Notes: a model not told the origin generated them from the letters alone. A DNA stretch of 64,000 nucleotides from Clostridium felsineum DSM 794 (GCF_002006355.2 NZ_CP096980.1:434001-498000), one strand, 5' to 3'; positions 26,927-35,585 are shown, numbered from the stretch's first letter. Translations and numbers: made by a program.

Positions 26927-27327
26927 AATAATCCTCCTTTAATGTAATAGGACTCATTAAATTATAAGTACCTATACAATATAAAAATAAAATTTAACAG
27001 TATTAATTTTCAAGCAATACTTTAAGTGTATAGTAAAAAACGACAATGCTAGGAGACTCGTTTTTTATATGCACAGTAAAGGTTTTCATTAGATGGAATT
27101 TAATTAGTTAAATCTAACTTTTACAATGAGGTCACTTTTATTATACACCCACAAAATGTAAAATCAAGTATTTAATATAAAAATATACGTATTAAACCAT
27201 TAAAACTTTAAAATTAATACGTATAAATATGTAATGCATAATATAATTTTTTTGTAAGAGGAAAGTTTTAATTATTAAAGGTTATGTTTTAAATATGAAA
27301 TATAAAATTTGAAATGAAAATAGAACA
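26927..27327. promoter_or_regulatory. Divergent intergenic region with cre-like site and paired palindromes
   Basis: About 400 bp upstream of the arabinofuranosidase. TGAAAACCTTTACT on the minus strand at 27088-27075 matches the clostridial CcpA pattern at 12 of 14 positions. TATACGTATTAA (27184-27195) and TTAATACGTATA (27214-27225) form a 12-bp inverted repeat whose ATACGTAT cores are 32 bp apart, three helical turns. AAAAAACGA/TCGTTTTTT (27035-27043, 27058-27066) is a terminator-like hairpin of unclear role. No gene is seen. Confidence 0.6.
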
Positions 27328-27356
27328 TTGACATATTATTAAGAAAAGAATATACT
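27328..27356 (+). promoter_or_regulatory. Sigma-A-type promoter for the DUF6323-like operon
   Basis: TTGACA (27328-27333) and TATACT (27351-27356) with exactly 17 bp between them, 84 bp before the ATG at 27440. Confidence 0.8.
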
Positions 27357-27439
27357 TGTAATTATAAAAATAAATAACCAATTATACTATAACATACTTA
27401 AAAAGAAAAGTCAATACTTTTTTCAAGGAGGCTTTAAAT

Positions 27440-27907
27440 ATGAAAAATTTTATAGAGGTATTTCAAAAAAATTTGCTAGAAAATCAAACTTTTAATGAAA
27501 TAGTTAATTGTAATGAATTTACAATAAAGTACGGTTTAAAACTTTATGAAAAAGATGTAAGAGAGATTATAAAAACAAGAAGTGATGCTCTTATCAAAAA
27601 TGGGAGGATAGAATTTGGAAATGAAATTATAAGTAAAATTATTACTACATTTTGTGATTCTCCTTATATATCACAACAAAATTATAGTGAGACAATAAAT
27701 GAACTTATAGAAATTTTTTATAATTTTAAGAATGAGACTTTAGATTATATAAGTGATGATGAGGCAATAGAAATTATGAAAGAAAAGTTTGATAATCATT
27801 GCAGAGGGTCATTAGAATTGTTAGAAGGGACAGTTTTATATAAGATTGCCAACAATATAAGAAGTGGATTTAAGGATTATGCAAATTTAGATGATGAAAA
27901 GGAATGA
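27440..27907 (+). CDS. DUF6323-like protein of unknown function
   Basis: 155 residues, soluble, predicted mostly helical, with no signal peptide or catalytic motif I can see. The sequence (FNEIVNCNEFTIKYGLKLYEKDVREIIKTR) looks like the Firmicutes family DUF6323, which is usually followed by a DUF6179 gene; this assignment is from memory and moderately sure. AAGGAGG precedes the ATG by 10 bases, and a near-consensus promoter lies upstream. The stop codon overlaps the start of the next gene, so the two products are probably made together and may form a complex. No function is known for either. Confidence 0.7.
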   Translation: MKNFIEVFQKNLLENQTFNEIVNCNEFTIKYGLKLYEKDVREIIKTRSDALIKNGRIEFGNEIISKIITTFCDSPYISQQNYSETINELIEIFYNFKNETLDYISDDEAIEIMKEKFDNHCRGSLELLEGTVLYKIANNIRSGFKDYANLDDEKE

Positions 27908-29262
27908 TGTTTATGGAGAGTAATAATACAATTGAAGAATATAATTTTGACATAAGAAAGTATTTTAATAAAGAAAATTTCTTCGAGTATATTTTAACTT
28001 ATGCCTATAAAAAAAAGCTGTTAAATAAAGAGGATTTTGAGAAAATTTATTATGAAAGAATGGAAATTTCAAAAAATAAGTTAACCTATTACACTAGGAA
28101 TGAAAGTAGTTCAGTTAGGATAGAAACTTTAAAAAGTATTTTAAAATCCATTGACTACACTATAGGCATTTATTTAAAGACCTTTAATAGTATTAAGCTT
28201 ATTTTAAATGAATTAAGAGAGTTAAGTTTAAAGGAAATGCTATTAAGGGGAGAAGCGGTAATAGAGAAAAAAATATCAGATAGCAAAATCCTTTTTCATA
28301 ATATAGGTAAACTTAATATTGAAAATTACACATATGACGATACCATTGACCATGGAATTTCAGAGTTTTTTTATGAATACGAGTATAAATTTACAGCGCA
28401 TGAAGCCCCAGGTTGTATAGATTATCAACTTTATTTTGATGATATGAACTATACTGGCATTGAATATATGTACAACTATCTAATAAATTTAAGCTTAGAA
28501 AATGAGTTCTGCAATAGATTCAAAATTGATGAAGTAAATGAGGTTTTAAAAGGGTATCATGAAGAAAATAAAGCATTGCTCATAAATGTATTTGAACTAG
28601 TTTTAAGAAATTCACTTGGAGTGATTATTTGTGGAAGGGATTTAGGGAGTCTTAATATTAGTGAATTAGATAGGGAATATATAAAAAGCAAATTGAAAAA
28701 ATTATCTCTAGAAGAATTACAGAATGAACTAGTAAAGACAGCAGAAGCATGTTGTATTAACTTAAATATTAAGAATAAAGATCTACTTTGTTATGTGAGA
28801 AAAGCTGCTTTTAAATTCAGTTCACTTTTAAGTATAAATATTAAATTAAATAGATTAGAAACTGTATTTGTGTCATTCAATAGCAATAATTATGATCAAA
28901 TAATTTATTATACTGATGGTATAAAAATGAGTAATTCAGAATTTAGAGAACTAAATAAAAAAATATTAGGATGCACGCTTGTTAATGAAAAGATAGATTT
29001 AATAAAAAGTGGTATTAAAAGTTTGGAAGACTTAACTGATATGCTTGGAGGAGATTGTCTATTTAAAGCTGAATATATAGAATACTTTAAGAGCTTATCA
29101 CAGCTTGAAATTATTATTTTACTTGCGTATATAAAAGAAGCAGCAGCTAAAAAAGACTATGAAAAGGAATGGTATATTGAGTTTAATATATATATATCAA
29201 GTTTAAGTAAAAAAGAGCAAAAGAGGCTAGAAGAACTAGAGAAGAAAATAAGATTTAATTAG
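27904..29262 (+). CDS. DUF6179-like protein of unknown function
   Basis: 452 residues, soluble, helical, acidic and lysine-rich, with no recognisable active site. It resembles the DUF6179 family that accompanies DUF6323. The start is ambiguous: ATG codons occur at 27904, 27907 and 27913, and AAAAGGA (27897-27903) best fits 27913 (MESNNTIEEYN). It overlaps the preceding gene and, at its 3' end, overlaps a convergent TetR gene by 8 bp. The conserved pairing with the small upstream protein and the tight coupling suggest an obligate two-protein unit; what it does is unknown. Confidence 0.7.
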   Translation: MMFMESNNTIEEYNFDIRKYFNKENFFEYILTYAYKKKLLNKEDFEKIYYERMEISKNKLTYYTRNESSSVRIETLKSILKSIDYTIGIYLKTFNSIKLILNELRELSLKEMLLRGEAVIEKKISDSKILFHNIGKLNIENYTYDDTIDHGISEFFYEYEYKFTAHEAPGCIDYQLYFDDMNYTGIEYMYNYLINLSLENEFCNRFKIDEVNEVLKGYHEENKALLINVFELVLRNSLGVIICGRDLGSLNISELDREYIKSKLKKLSLEELQNELVKTAEACCINLNIKNKDLLCYVRKAAFKFSSLLSINIKLNRLETVFVSFNSNNYDQIIYYTDGIKMSNSEFRELNKKILGCTLVNEKIDLIKSGIKSLEDLTDMLGGDCLFKAEYIEYFKSLSQLEIIILLAYIKEAAAKKDYEKEWYIEFNIYISSLSKKEQKRLEELEKKIRFN

Positions 29263-29821
29263 AACTCTCAAATAGAATAGCTTGGAATTTATTAGCTAAT
29301 CTAAAGTCAGCATCATTTTCACCAAATTTTAGCCATAATTCAAAAGAGGTTAATACATATGAGGCATAGTGAGCGCATATGTAATCGTTAGATACATTGA
29401 ATTTACTTATGAAATTTTCACGTTTTAGATAGGAAGAACATTCTTGTATAAGTATGGCTTTAAAATCATTGTATATATCAATGGATTCAGTATGAATGCT
29501 AAATAAAGCTTGTATAATATTTTTATTTTCTGAAAAGTATTTAATAATATCTGTGCCCATACTAATGAAGCTATCAGGAGGATTTAAATTGAATCTATGC
29601 TTAAGATAAGGTTTAAATTCAGATATGATTTCTTCTGCTATTTTACTAAGTAAATCGTATTTATCGTAATAGTGATCATAAAAGGTTGAGCGGCTAACTA
29701 AGGCTTCATCACAAATATTTTGAACTGTAATATCCTTAAAAGTTTTATTCAGCAGTAGGTTACATAAGGCAGTTTTTATGTTTTTTTGCGTCTTTAATAC
29801 TCTAAGATCCATTTTTGCCAC
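29255..29821 (-). CDS. TetR/AcrR family regulator
   Basis: 188 residues. The helix-turn-helix lies at about 12-58 (NLLLNKTFKDITVQNICDEALVSRSTFYDHYYDKYDLLSKI), the pattern of TetR proteins with the shorter C-terminal domain often found in Firmicutes. The start is taken as GTG at 29821, with GGGGG 8 bases upstream; an ATG three codons later (29812) is too far from that site. It is divergent from the hydrolase gene at 30028 and convergent with the unknown gene pair. A 14-bp inverted repeat lies between it and the hydrolase and is the obvious candidate operator. The likely targets are itself and the hydrolase gene. Confidence 0.88.
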   Translation of the reverse strand: MAKMDLRVLKTQKNIKTALCNLLLNKTFKDITVQNICDEALVSRSTFYDHYYDKYDLLSKIAEEIISEFKPYLKHRFNLNPPDSFISMGTDIIKYFSENKNIIQALFSIHTESIDIYNDFKAILIQECSSYLKRENFISKFNVSNDYICAHYASYVLTSFELWLKFGENDADFRLANKFQAILFESSN

Positions 29822-29858
29822 GAAAAATTCCCCCTAAGATAAGATTGTTAATAATTAT

Positions 29859-29887
29859 ACTATAAAAGAATAGTTAGCAGCAGTCAA
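29859..29887 (-). promoter_or_regulatory. TetR gene promoter
   Basis: On the minus strand, TTGACT (29887-29882), a 17-bp spacer and TATAGT (29864-29859), 38 bp before the GTG start. Confidence 0.7.
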
Positions 29888-29902
29888 TATATATTAAAAA
29901 GC

Positions 29903-29942
29903 AGGTTATCGTACATTCTTAATATAATATGTATGATAACCT
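29903..29942. promoter_or_regulatory. 14-bp inverted repeat between divergent genes
   Basis: AGGTTATCGTACAT (29903-29916) and ATGTATGATAACCT (29929-29942) pair with one mismatch around a 12-nt loop. It lies upstream of the TetR promoter and of the Fur-like box. It could be the TetR operator; on the minus strand it is followed by CTTTTTAAT and could also act as a terminator. Confidence 0.6.
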
Positions 29943-29971
29943 ACAAAACCATATAAATTATCTATTTTAAT

Positions 29972-29990
29972 GATAATGATAATCATTTAT
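29972..29990 (+). promoter_or_regulatory. Fur-box-like site overlapping a -10 region
   Basis: GATAATGATAATCATTTAT matches the first 16 bases of the classical 19-bp Fur box. A TATACT at 29988-29993 could be the -10 of the hydrolase gene, so a bound repressor would block it. Confidence 0.7.
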
Positions 29991-30027
29991 ACTTAACGCA
30001 TAAGATTTAAGAAATAAGGAGTGATTT

Positions 30028-31143
30028 ATGATGTTTAAAAAATATTTAGATAATGAACAATTTAATTTTCAACTTAATCGTTTTTTAGGAAAGTTTATGG
30101 AGGATTCTGAGGTTAAAAATGATATTGAGAAAGCTTTGCCAAATATAAAAGATATGGATTCTTGGTATATAGCTTGGAGAAAGCTTGCAGAGAAAAGTGA
30201 GATAAAAGGAAAATTTGAATTAGCAGCAGCTTATTATGCAGCAGGAAATTTTTACCTAAGGGAAAGTGATCCTAATAAAGCTCATATGTATACAAAGTAT
30301 AGAGAAAATTATTATAAGAGTTATAAGGGATTACCATTAGAGCATTTCAATGTGCCTTATGAAGATTCATTTTTCCAAGCGGTTCGAGTTAAATTTCAAG
30401 GTTCAACTAAAACTTTAATATTTCATGGAGGTTATGATTCATGTTTAGAAGAAATGCTGCCATTTTTGAGTGTATTTGAGAATTTAGGATACGATATCAT
30501 TGCATTTGAAGGGCCGGGACAAGGAATGGCATTGAAGAATGGATTAAAGTTCATTCATAATTGGGAGAAACCAGTATCAGCTCTTTTAGATTATTTTAAT
30601 TTAGACGAAGTTACTATATTAGGATGCTCATGGGGTGGATATTTTTGTCTTAGAGCAGCAGCATTTGAAAAGAGAATTAAGGCGGCTATTGCATATGATA
30701 TATTTTACTGTGGCATGGATGTTATAGGTATGAAGAATAAGGAAATGAGATATGAGTTAGAAAAGCTACTTAATAATAATGAAAAAGATAAGGTTAATGA
30801 GCTTATGTATTCAAAAATGAAAGTAGATATTGATTTTGATTGGAAAATTTCAAAGGGAATGGATAACACTATGACTGATACACCATACGATTTCCTTAAA
30901 GCTATTCAGCTTCACACTATGGATGGTATAGAGAAACTAATAGATCAAGATGTACTTCTTCTTGCAGGAGAGGAAGATCAATATGTGCCAATTGAGGTTA
31001 TGAAGCTTTTGGAAGATAGACTTGTAAATGCAAATATAACAAAGAAGATTTTTACTAAGGAAACGGGTGGAGAGCAGCATTGTCAAGCAGGAAGAATGGA
31101 TTTAGCCTTTGATGAAATTAAGAAGTTTCTTGTAAGAAAGTAG
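30028..31143 (+). CDS. Alpha/beta-fold hydrolase
   Basis: 371 residues. A helical N-terminal region (1-115) precedes an alpha/beta hydrolase core: the oxyanion HGGY near 131, GPGQGMA near 170, nucleophile elbow GCSWGG near 205, a late acidic residue in LAGEEDQYVP near 315 and the catalytic histidine in GGEQHCQAG near 350. The layout resembles the FrsA/dipeptidyl-peptidase-like hydrolases with a helical cap; the substrate is unknown. AAGGAG precedes the ATG by 6 bases. It follows a Fur-like box and faces a TetR gene, so it may be induced under iron limitation, an unusual setting for a plain esterase. A possible role in releasing iron from a siderophore ester is speculation. Confidence 0.85.
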   Translation: MMFKKYLDNEQFNFQLNRFLGKFMEDSEVKNDIEKALPNIKDMDSWYIAWRKLAEKSEIKGKFELAAAYYAAGNFYLRESDPNKAHMYTKYRENYYKSYKGLPLEHFNVPYEDSFFQAVRVKFQGSTKTLIFHGGYDSCLEEMLPFLSVFENLGYDIIAFEGPGQGMALKNGLKFIHNWEKPVSALLDYFNLDEVTILGCSWGGYFCLRAAAFEKRIKAAIAYDIFYCGMDVIGMKNKEMRYELEKLLNNNEKDKVNELMYSKMKVDIDFDWKISKGMDNTMTDTPYDFLKAIQLHTMDGIEKLIDQDVLLLAGEEDQYVPIEVMKLLEDRLVNANITKKIFTKETGGEQHCQAGRMDLAFDEIKKFLVRK

Positions 31144-31150
31144 AAAAGTA

Positions 31151-31215
31151 GCCTAAAGGTACACCTATTTTTGCCCCAAGGTACAATTGTTCAAGCATTT
31201 AATTCCTTATAAAAT
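31151..31215 (+). promoter_or_regulatory. YdfI-type tandem operator and promoter of the MMPL gene
   Basis: GCCTAAAGGTAC (31151-31162) and GCCCCAAGGTAC (31173-31184) are direct repeats 22 bp apart. Each matches 10 of 12 positions of GCCCRAAYGTAC, the tandem site I recall for B. subtilis YdfI at ydfJ. TTGTTC (31187-31192), a 17-bp spacer and TAAAAT (31210-31215) follow directly. Confidence 0.8.
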
Positions 31216-31272
31216 AAATACATAGGCTTTATAAATTTTTAAGGGCTTTGTATTTTAAAGGGAGGATTAATA

Positions 31273-33447
31273 ATGGCAAAATTATTGTACAATTTAGGAA
31301 GTTGGGTTTATAAAAGGCCTAAAAGAGTTATTTTATTTTGGCTAGCAATCATAGCGGTTTCAATAGGATTAATCGTAAGCAATGGTATTAATTTTAAAGG
31401 AGATATGACAATTCCAGGTACGAAATCTGAAAAAGCAGGTCAAGTACTACAAAACGCCACAGGACAAACTAAAGAGTATGGGACTATAAGACTTATTTTT
31501 AAAGTTGGAGATGGAAAAACTATTAAAGATCCATCAGTGATGAAGGCTATAAATAAAACTATAGATAAAATACAAAAAAATGATAAGTCAGTAAAATCAA
31601 TAGTAAGTCCATATATGGGAAGAACTATAAGCAAAAGTGGAAAAATTGCTTATGCAGATATAACATATAAGACTGAAGCAGATAAGGTTAGTAAGGAGTC
31701 TATAGATAATGTAAAGACTTGTATAGAAGCATCTAGGAATGCAGGAGTTCAAACTGAGCTTGGAGGAAGTGTTACTCTATCAAAAACTGAAGTTGGTGGA
31801 ACTTCTGAACTAATAAGTATTATAGCAGCGTTTATTGTTCTCGCATTTACACTTGGATCACTTCGTGCAGCGGGATTACCAATAATAACAGCTATTATTG
31901 GATTAGTAGTTGGCTTAATGGGAATTATGGTTTCAACTGCATTTGTAGATATGTCAGCATTATCATTATCGCTAGCATCCATGGTAGGCTTGGCTGTGGG
32001 AATTGATTATGCGTTGTTTATTATTTCTAGATACAGGCAAAACGTTTCGGAAGGTTATGATCTTAAGGAGGCTGCGGCCTTATCAGTTGGTACAGCAGGT
32101 AGTGCAGTTTTATTTGCAGGAGTAACAGTTATAATTGCTCTGTGTGGACTAGCACTTGTTGGAGTACCATTCTTAGGAGTTATGGGAGAAGTTGCAGCAG
32201 CAATGGTATTTGTTGTAGTAATGGTTTCGCTTACAGCAGTTCCAGCTTGTTTAAGTCTTGCTGGACATCATATAAGTCCAAAGAAAAAGAAACAACAAAA
32301 TGTAGTATCGGCTTCTAAAGAAAAAAATAAACAATCTAATCTTTGGGGAAGAATAGTAACTAAGTACCCAATTATTACAATAGCTCTTGTTTTAGCATTA
32401 ACAGCTTCAATTGGATATTCAGCAATGGATTTAGAACTTGGACTTCCTGACAATGGAATGATGCAAAAGGAAAGTACAGAAAGAAAAGGCTATGATATTA
32501 TGTCTGAAGGCTTTGGAGAAGGCGTTAATGGAAGTCTAGTAGTTGTTATGGATGCATCCAAGGCAGGAAATAATTCGTTTAAAGCTATGCAGGAGACAGC
32601 AGGTAAAATTAAAGGCTTGACAGATATAGCAAGTATTACACCAGCAAGACCAACCAAAGATAAGAATATAGGCATGGTAATGGTAACTCCAAAAACTGGA
32701 CCTAATGATAAGGAAACCAAGGATTTAGTTCAGGCAATTCGTGATAAGAGTGCAGATACTGAGAAAAATAATAAGGTTGAGCTAATGGTAACAGGTAGAA
32801 CAGCAGTTAATATAGATACCGCTGATAAATTAGGTCAAGCTATTCCTAAGTTTGCTATAGTGGTTCTTGGACTTGCACTAGTACTAATGATTTTAGTGTT
32901 TAGATCAATACTAGTACCAATTAAAGCAGTTGTGGGATTTGCAATGACTTTAGTTGCAACCTTAGGTTTTGACGTTTTAACTATGCAAAAAGGAAATTTC
33001 GCAGATTTACTCGGAATACCTAAAGCAGGACCTATACTATGCTTTATACCTATAATAGTTATAGGAATATTGTTTGGATTGGCTATGGATTATGAGGTGT
33101 TTTTAGTAAGTCGTATAAGAGAACAATATTCTAAAACAGGTAATGCAAAAGATGCTATTCTTTCAGGAATGAAAAGTAGTGGACTTGTAGTAGCAGCGGC
33201 AGGCTTAATAATGACAATTGTATTTGCAAGTTTTGCTTCTCAGACTGATGTTAATATTAAATCGATGGGAATTCCAATGGCTTTTGGTGTTTTATTTGAT
33301 GCATTTGTAGTTAGAATGACATTTGTGCCAGCAATAATGTCATTGCTTGGAAAAAGTGCATGGTATATGCCAAAATGGCTAAATAGGATTTTACCTAAGT
33401 TTGATATTGAAGGAGAAGCACTAAATAAAGAGAGAGATATTGCATAA
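31273..33447 (+). CDS. ydfJ: MMPL/RND family exporter, YdfJ-like
   Basis: 724 residues in two repeated halves, each with an extracellular domain and a set of membrane helices (about 12 in total). The MMPL signature acidic residues lie in helix 4 and helix 10: VGIDYALFIISRYR near 244 and LAMDYEVFLVSRIREQY near 610. Such RND-superfamily proteins use the proton gradient to export lipids or drugs. Length and neighbourhood match B. subtilis YdfJ, whose gene is activated by the YdfH-YdfI two-component system; a NarL-type kinase and regulator follow here and the promoter carries YdfI-like repeats. GGGAGG precedes the ATG. The substrate is unknown. A strong terminator separates it from the kinase gene. 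Confidence 0.92.
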   Translation: MAKLLYNLGSWVYKRPKRVILFWLAIIAVSIGLIVSNGINFKGDMTIPGTKSEKAGQVLQNATGQTKEYGTIRLIFKVGDGKTIKDPSVMKAINKTIDKIQKNDKSVKSIVSPYMGRTISKSGKIAYADITYKTEADKVSKESIDNVKTCIEASRNAGVQTELGGSVTLSKTEVGGTSELISIIAAFIVLAFTLGSLRAAGLPIITAIIGLVVGLMGIMVSTAFVDMSALSLSLASMVGLAVGIDYALFIISRYRQNVSEGYDLKEAAALSVGTAGSAVLFAGVTVIIALCGLALVGVPFLGVMGEVAAAMVFVVVMVSLTAVPACLSLAGHHISPKKKKQQNVVSASKEKNKQSNLWGRIVTKYPIITIALVLALTASIGYSAMDLELGLPDNGMMQKESTERKGYDIMSEGFGEGVNGSLVVVMDASKAGNNSFKAMQETAGKIKGLTDIASITPARPTKDKNIGMVMVTPKTGPNDKETKDLVQAIRDKSADTEKNNKVELMVTGRTAVNIDTADKLGQAIPKFAIVVLGLALVLMILVFRSILVPIKAVVGFAMTLVATLGFDVLTMQKGNFADLLGIPKAGPILCFIPIIVIGILFGLAMDYEVFLVSRIREQYSKTGNAKDAILSGMKSSGLVVAAAGLIMTIVFASFASQTDVNIKSMGIPMAFGVLFDAFVVRMTFVPAIMSLLGKSAWYMPKWLNRILPKFDIEGEALNKERDIA

Positions 33448-33465
33448 GTAGTATTAATAAAGGAT

Positions 33466-33510
33466 AAAAAGCTATAGTCCTCTAAAAATTCAGGGGATTA
33501 TAGCTATTTT
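33466..33510 (+). terminator. MMPL gene terminator
   Basis: AAAAAGCTATAGTCC (33466-33480) pairs, with one bulge or wobble, with GGGGATTATAGCTATTTT (33493-33510). Confidence 0.85.
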
Positions 33511-33563
33511 AAGTGTATTTTGACATAAGTATTTTTGTATGCAATAATTTTGAGAAAGGGGAT

Positions 33564-34778
33564 ATGGAATTGAAGAATAAATTAAAATCAATGTTTGAAT
33601 TAAATGAAGCTAAACTAAATAAAGCACCTGTAGCATTTGGTATAATTGTAGTTTATATAGCTACGGTTTTTTTGAAGGATTTTCATAAAGTCTCTTTTCG
33701 TTCGATTTTTGGGTTTACTGTAGCAGTAGCAATTCTTTTGATAATGTACTTAATTTCTGATAATATATTCACAAGAAGACGTTGGATTTATTTTGCAATA
33801 CAAGGCGTAATTGTTATGAATTGTGCTGTTATAATACCAGAAGGTTATCAAGCTATGTTTATTGGAATAATTCCTATACTAATTTTTCAAGGCATAGCAT
33901 TTTATCAAGATACTATAAAGGTTATAATTACTGCGTTATTTTTTTATGGTATATTTTGTGGAATTATTCTAATGTTCAGTGGATTAAATTCATTAATTGA
34001 ATATGTGCCTATACTTTTTATGATAACTATTGTTGTACGTGTGTATTCGTTTATATTTTTAAAACAAGTAAAATTAAGAATTCAAACACAAAAAGTTTTA
34101 AAGGAGTTAGAACTGGCTTATGCTAAGGTAGAGGAATTAACCTTAACTAATGAGAGACAAAGAATGGCTAGAGATTTACATGACACACTTTCGCAAGGTA
34201 TTGCAGGAATAATAATGCAGCTTGAGGCGGTAAATGCTAACTTAAATAAAGATAACACTAAAAGAGCTCAAGAAATTGTATTAAAAGCTATGGAACATGC
34301 TAGAAGAACACTGGCAGATTCAAGACTTGTTATAGAGGATTTAAGATCAGAGAAAGATTTAAATGGTGATTTTATTGATTTAGTGGAGGGTGAAGTGAGT
34401 AAATTCAGAAACCTTTCAAGTAGTGAAGTTAAAATTGATATAAAAATAAAATCTCAAATTGCAACAAAAATACTTGAACATATTTTATATATAATCAGAG
34501 AATGTTTGAATAATATTGCAAAGCATGCAAAAGCTGAAAATGTAAAGCTTAAGATAATAGAAGAGAATAACGAAATAAAGGTAGAAGTAATAGATGACGG
34601 TATAGGTTTTGAGGTAGAAAGCTTGAATAAAGTATATGGACATTATGGAATACTTGGAATAACCGAACGGGTTCACAGTATTAAGGGTGAAATTGAAATA
34701 AAAAGTAAGAGGAGATTGGGTACGCATGTAAGTATTGTAGTACCAATTGAGGAAGGGATATTAAAAGAAAATGAGTAA
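33564..34778 (+). CDS. ydfH: NarL-type sensor histidine kinase, YdfH-like
   Basis: About 404 residues. The N-terminal part (about 25-185) has five to six membrane helices with little extracellular sequence. A coiled segment (about 185-200) leads into a HisKA_3 domain with phosphoacceptor His206 in ARDLHDTLSQG, and a HATPase domain with RECLNNIAKHA near 312, DDGIGF near 348 and HYGILGITERV near 363. The ATG at 33564 is very close to AAAGGGGA; the TTG two codons later (33570, 8 bases from the site) may be the true start. The regulator gene overlaps the last 8 bp. With the MMPL gene upstream this reproduces the ydfHI-ydfJ locus. Confidence 0.9.
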   Translation: MELKNKLKSMFELNEAKLNKAPVAFGIIVVYIATVFLKDFHKVSFRSIFGFTVAVAILLIMYLISDNIFTRRRWIYFAIQGVIVMNCAVIIPEGYQAMFIGIIPILIFQGIAFYQDTIKVIITALFFYGIFCGIILMFSGLNSLIEYVPILFMITIVVRVYSFIFLKQVKLRIQTQKVLKELELAYAKVEELTLTNERQRMARDLHDTLSQGIAGIIMQLEAVNANLNKDNTKRAQEIVLKAMEHARRTLADSRLVIEDLRSEKDLNGDFIDLVEGEVSKFRNLSSSEVKIDIKIKSQIATKILEHILYIIRECLNNIAKHAKAENVKLKIIEENNEIKVEVIDDGIGFEVESLNKVYGHYGILGITERVHSIKGEIEIKSKRRLGTHVSIVVPIEEGILKENE

Positions 34779-35424
34779 AAGAAGAATACTAGTGGTAGAT
34801 GATCACTTTGTAGTTAGAGAGGGATTAAAGCTTATTTTTGAATTAGAGGATGAGTACGAGGTTGTTGGTGAAGCTGAAAATGGTGAAAGGGCTCTAGTGA
34901 TGATAGATGAACTTAAGCCAGATTTAGTTTTAATGGACTTAAGTATGCCTAAGATGAGTGGACTTGATGTAATAAAAGCTTTAAATGAAAAAGAAAATTC
35001 GGTTCCAATAATTATTTTAACTACATACAATGAGGATAATTTAATAAAAGAAGGTCTTTCACTAGGAGCAAAAGGGTATCTTCTTAAGGATACCACTAGA
35101 GAGGAACTTATAAGAACAGTTGAATCAGCTGTTAGAGGAGAAGTACTGCTTCAACCAGAAGTAAGCAAAGCGTTATTTAATATTAAGAAGAAAGAAAGCA
35201 CAATAAACACTTCCTTTAATGCATCAATTACAGAGAGAGAGCTTTTTATTCTCCAGGCAATAGCAAGAGGGTGTAAGAGTAAAGAAATAGCTTTTGATAT
35301 GGGAATATCAGAGAGAACAGTTAAAGCACATCTTACTAATATATACAACAAGCTTGAAGTTTCCTCCAGATCAGAAGCTGTTGCCAAAGCTATAGAAAAG
35401 GGAATAATTCATGTTAAAAAATAA
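34771..35424 (+). CDS. ydfI: NarL/FixJ family response regulator, YdfI-like
   Basis: 217 residues. The receiver domain has the acidic pair D10/D11, phosphoacceptor Asp56 in LMDLSMPKMSG, Thr86 and Lys106 in GYLLKD. The C-terminal LuxR-type helix-turn-helix (about 148-212) has TERELFILQAIARGCKSKEIA and SERTVKAHLTNIYNKLEV. Its ATG lies inside the last codons of the kinase gene (ATGAGTAA), so translation is coupled. It probably binds the paired 12-mers upstream of the MMPL gene and activates export. Gene symbols for this trio are by analogy with B. subtilis. Confidence 0.93.
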   Translation: MSKRRILVVDDHFVVREGLKLIFELEDEYEVVGEAENGERALVMIDELKPDLVLMDLSMPKMSGLDVIKALNEKENSVPIIILTTYNEDNLIKEGLSLGAKGYLLKDTTREELIRTVESAVRGEVLLQPEVSKALFNIKKKESTINTSFNASITERELFILQAIARGCKSKEIAFDMGISERTVKAHLTNIYNKLEVSSRSEAVAKAIEKGIIHVKK

Positions 35425-35431
35425 TGTCTAG

Positions 35432-35470
35432 GTACATCATTGAAAATATATTTCTATGATGTACTTTTTT
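35432..35470 (+). terminator. Two-component operon terminator
   Basis: GTACATCAT (35432-35440) pairs with ATGATGTAC (35456-35464), followed by T6. Confidence 0.9.
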
Positions 35471-35482
35471 ATTTTTTGATTA

Positions 35483-35496
35483 GTAACCGATGTTAC
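35483..35496. promoter_or_regulatory. GTAAC-N4-GTTAC dyad upstream of hcp
   Basis: GTAACCGATGTTAC, 5-bp arms, about 90 bp before hcp. A TATAGT at 35514-35519 could be the -10, which would put the dyad centre near -37. The CRP/FNR-type regulator HcpR controls hcp in anaerobes, and I recall a similar clostridial consensus, but I cannot verify it. Confidence 0.6.
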
Positions 35497-35585
35497 AGAA
35501 AACTTGAAAGGAATATAGTAAACTTTAAAACGTTGAAGAAAGAAAGTAATAAATTTAATATAAAGAAAAAATAGGAGGACATACA

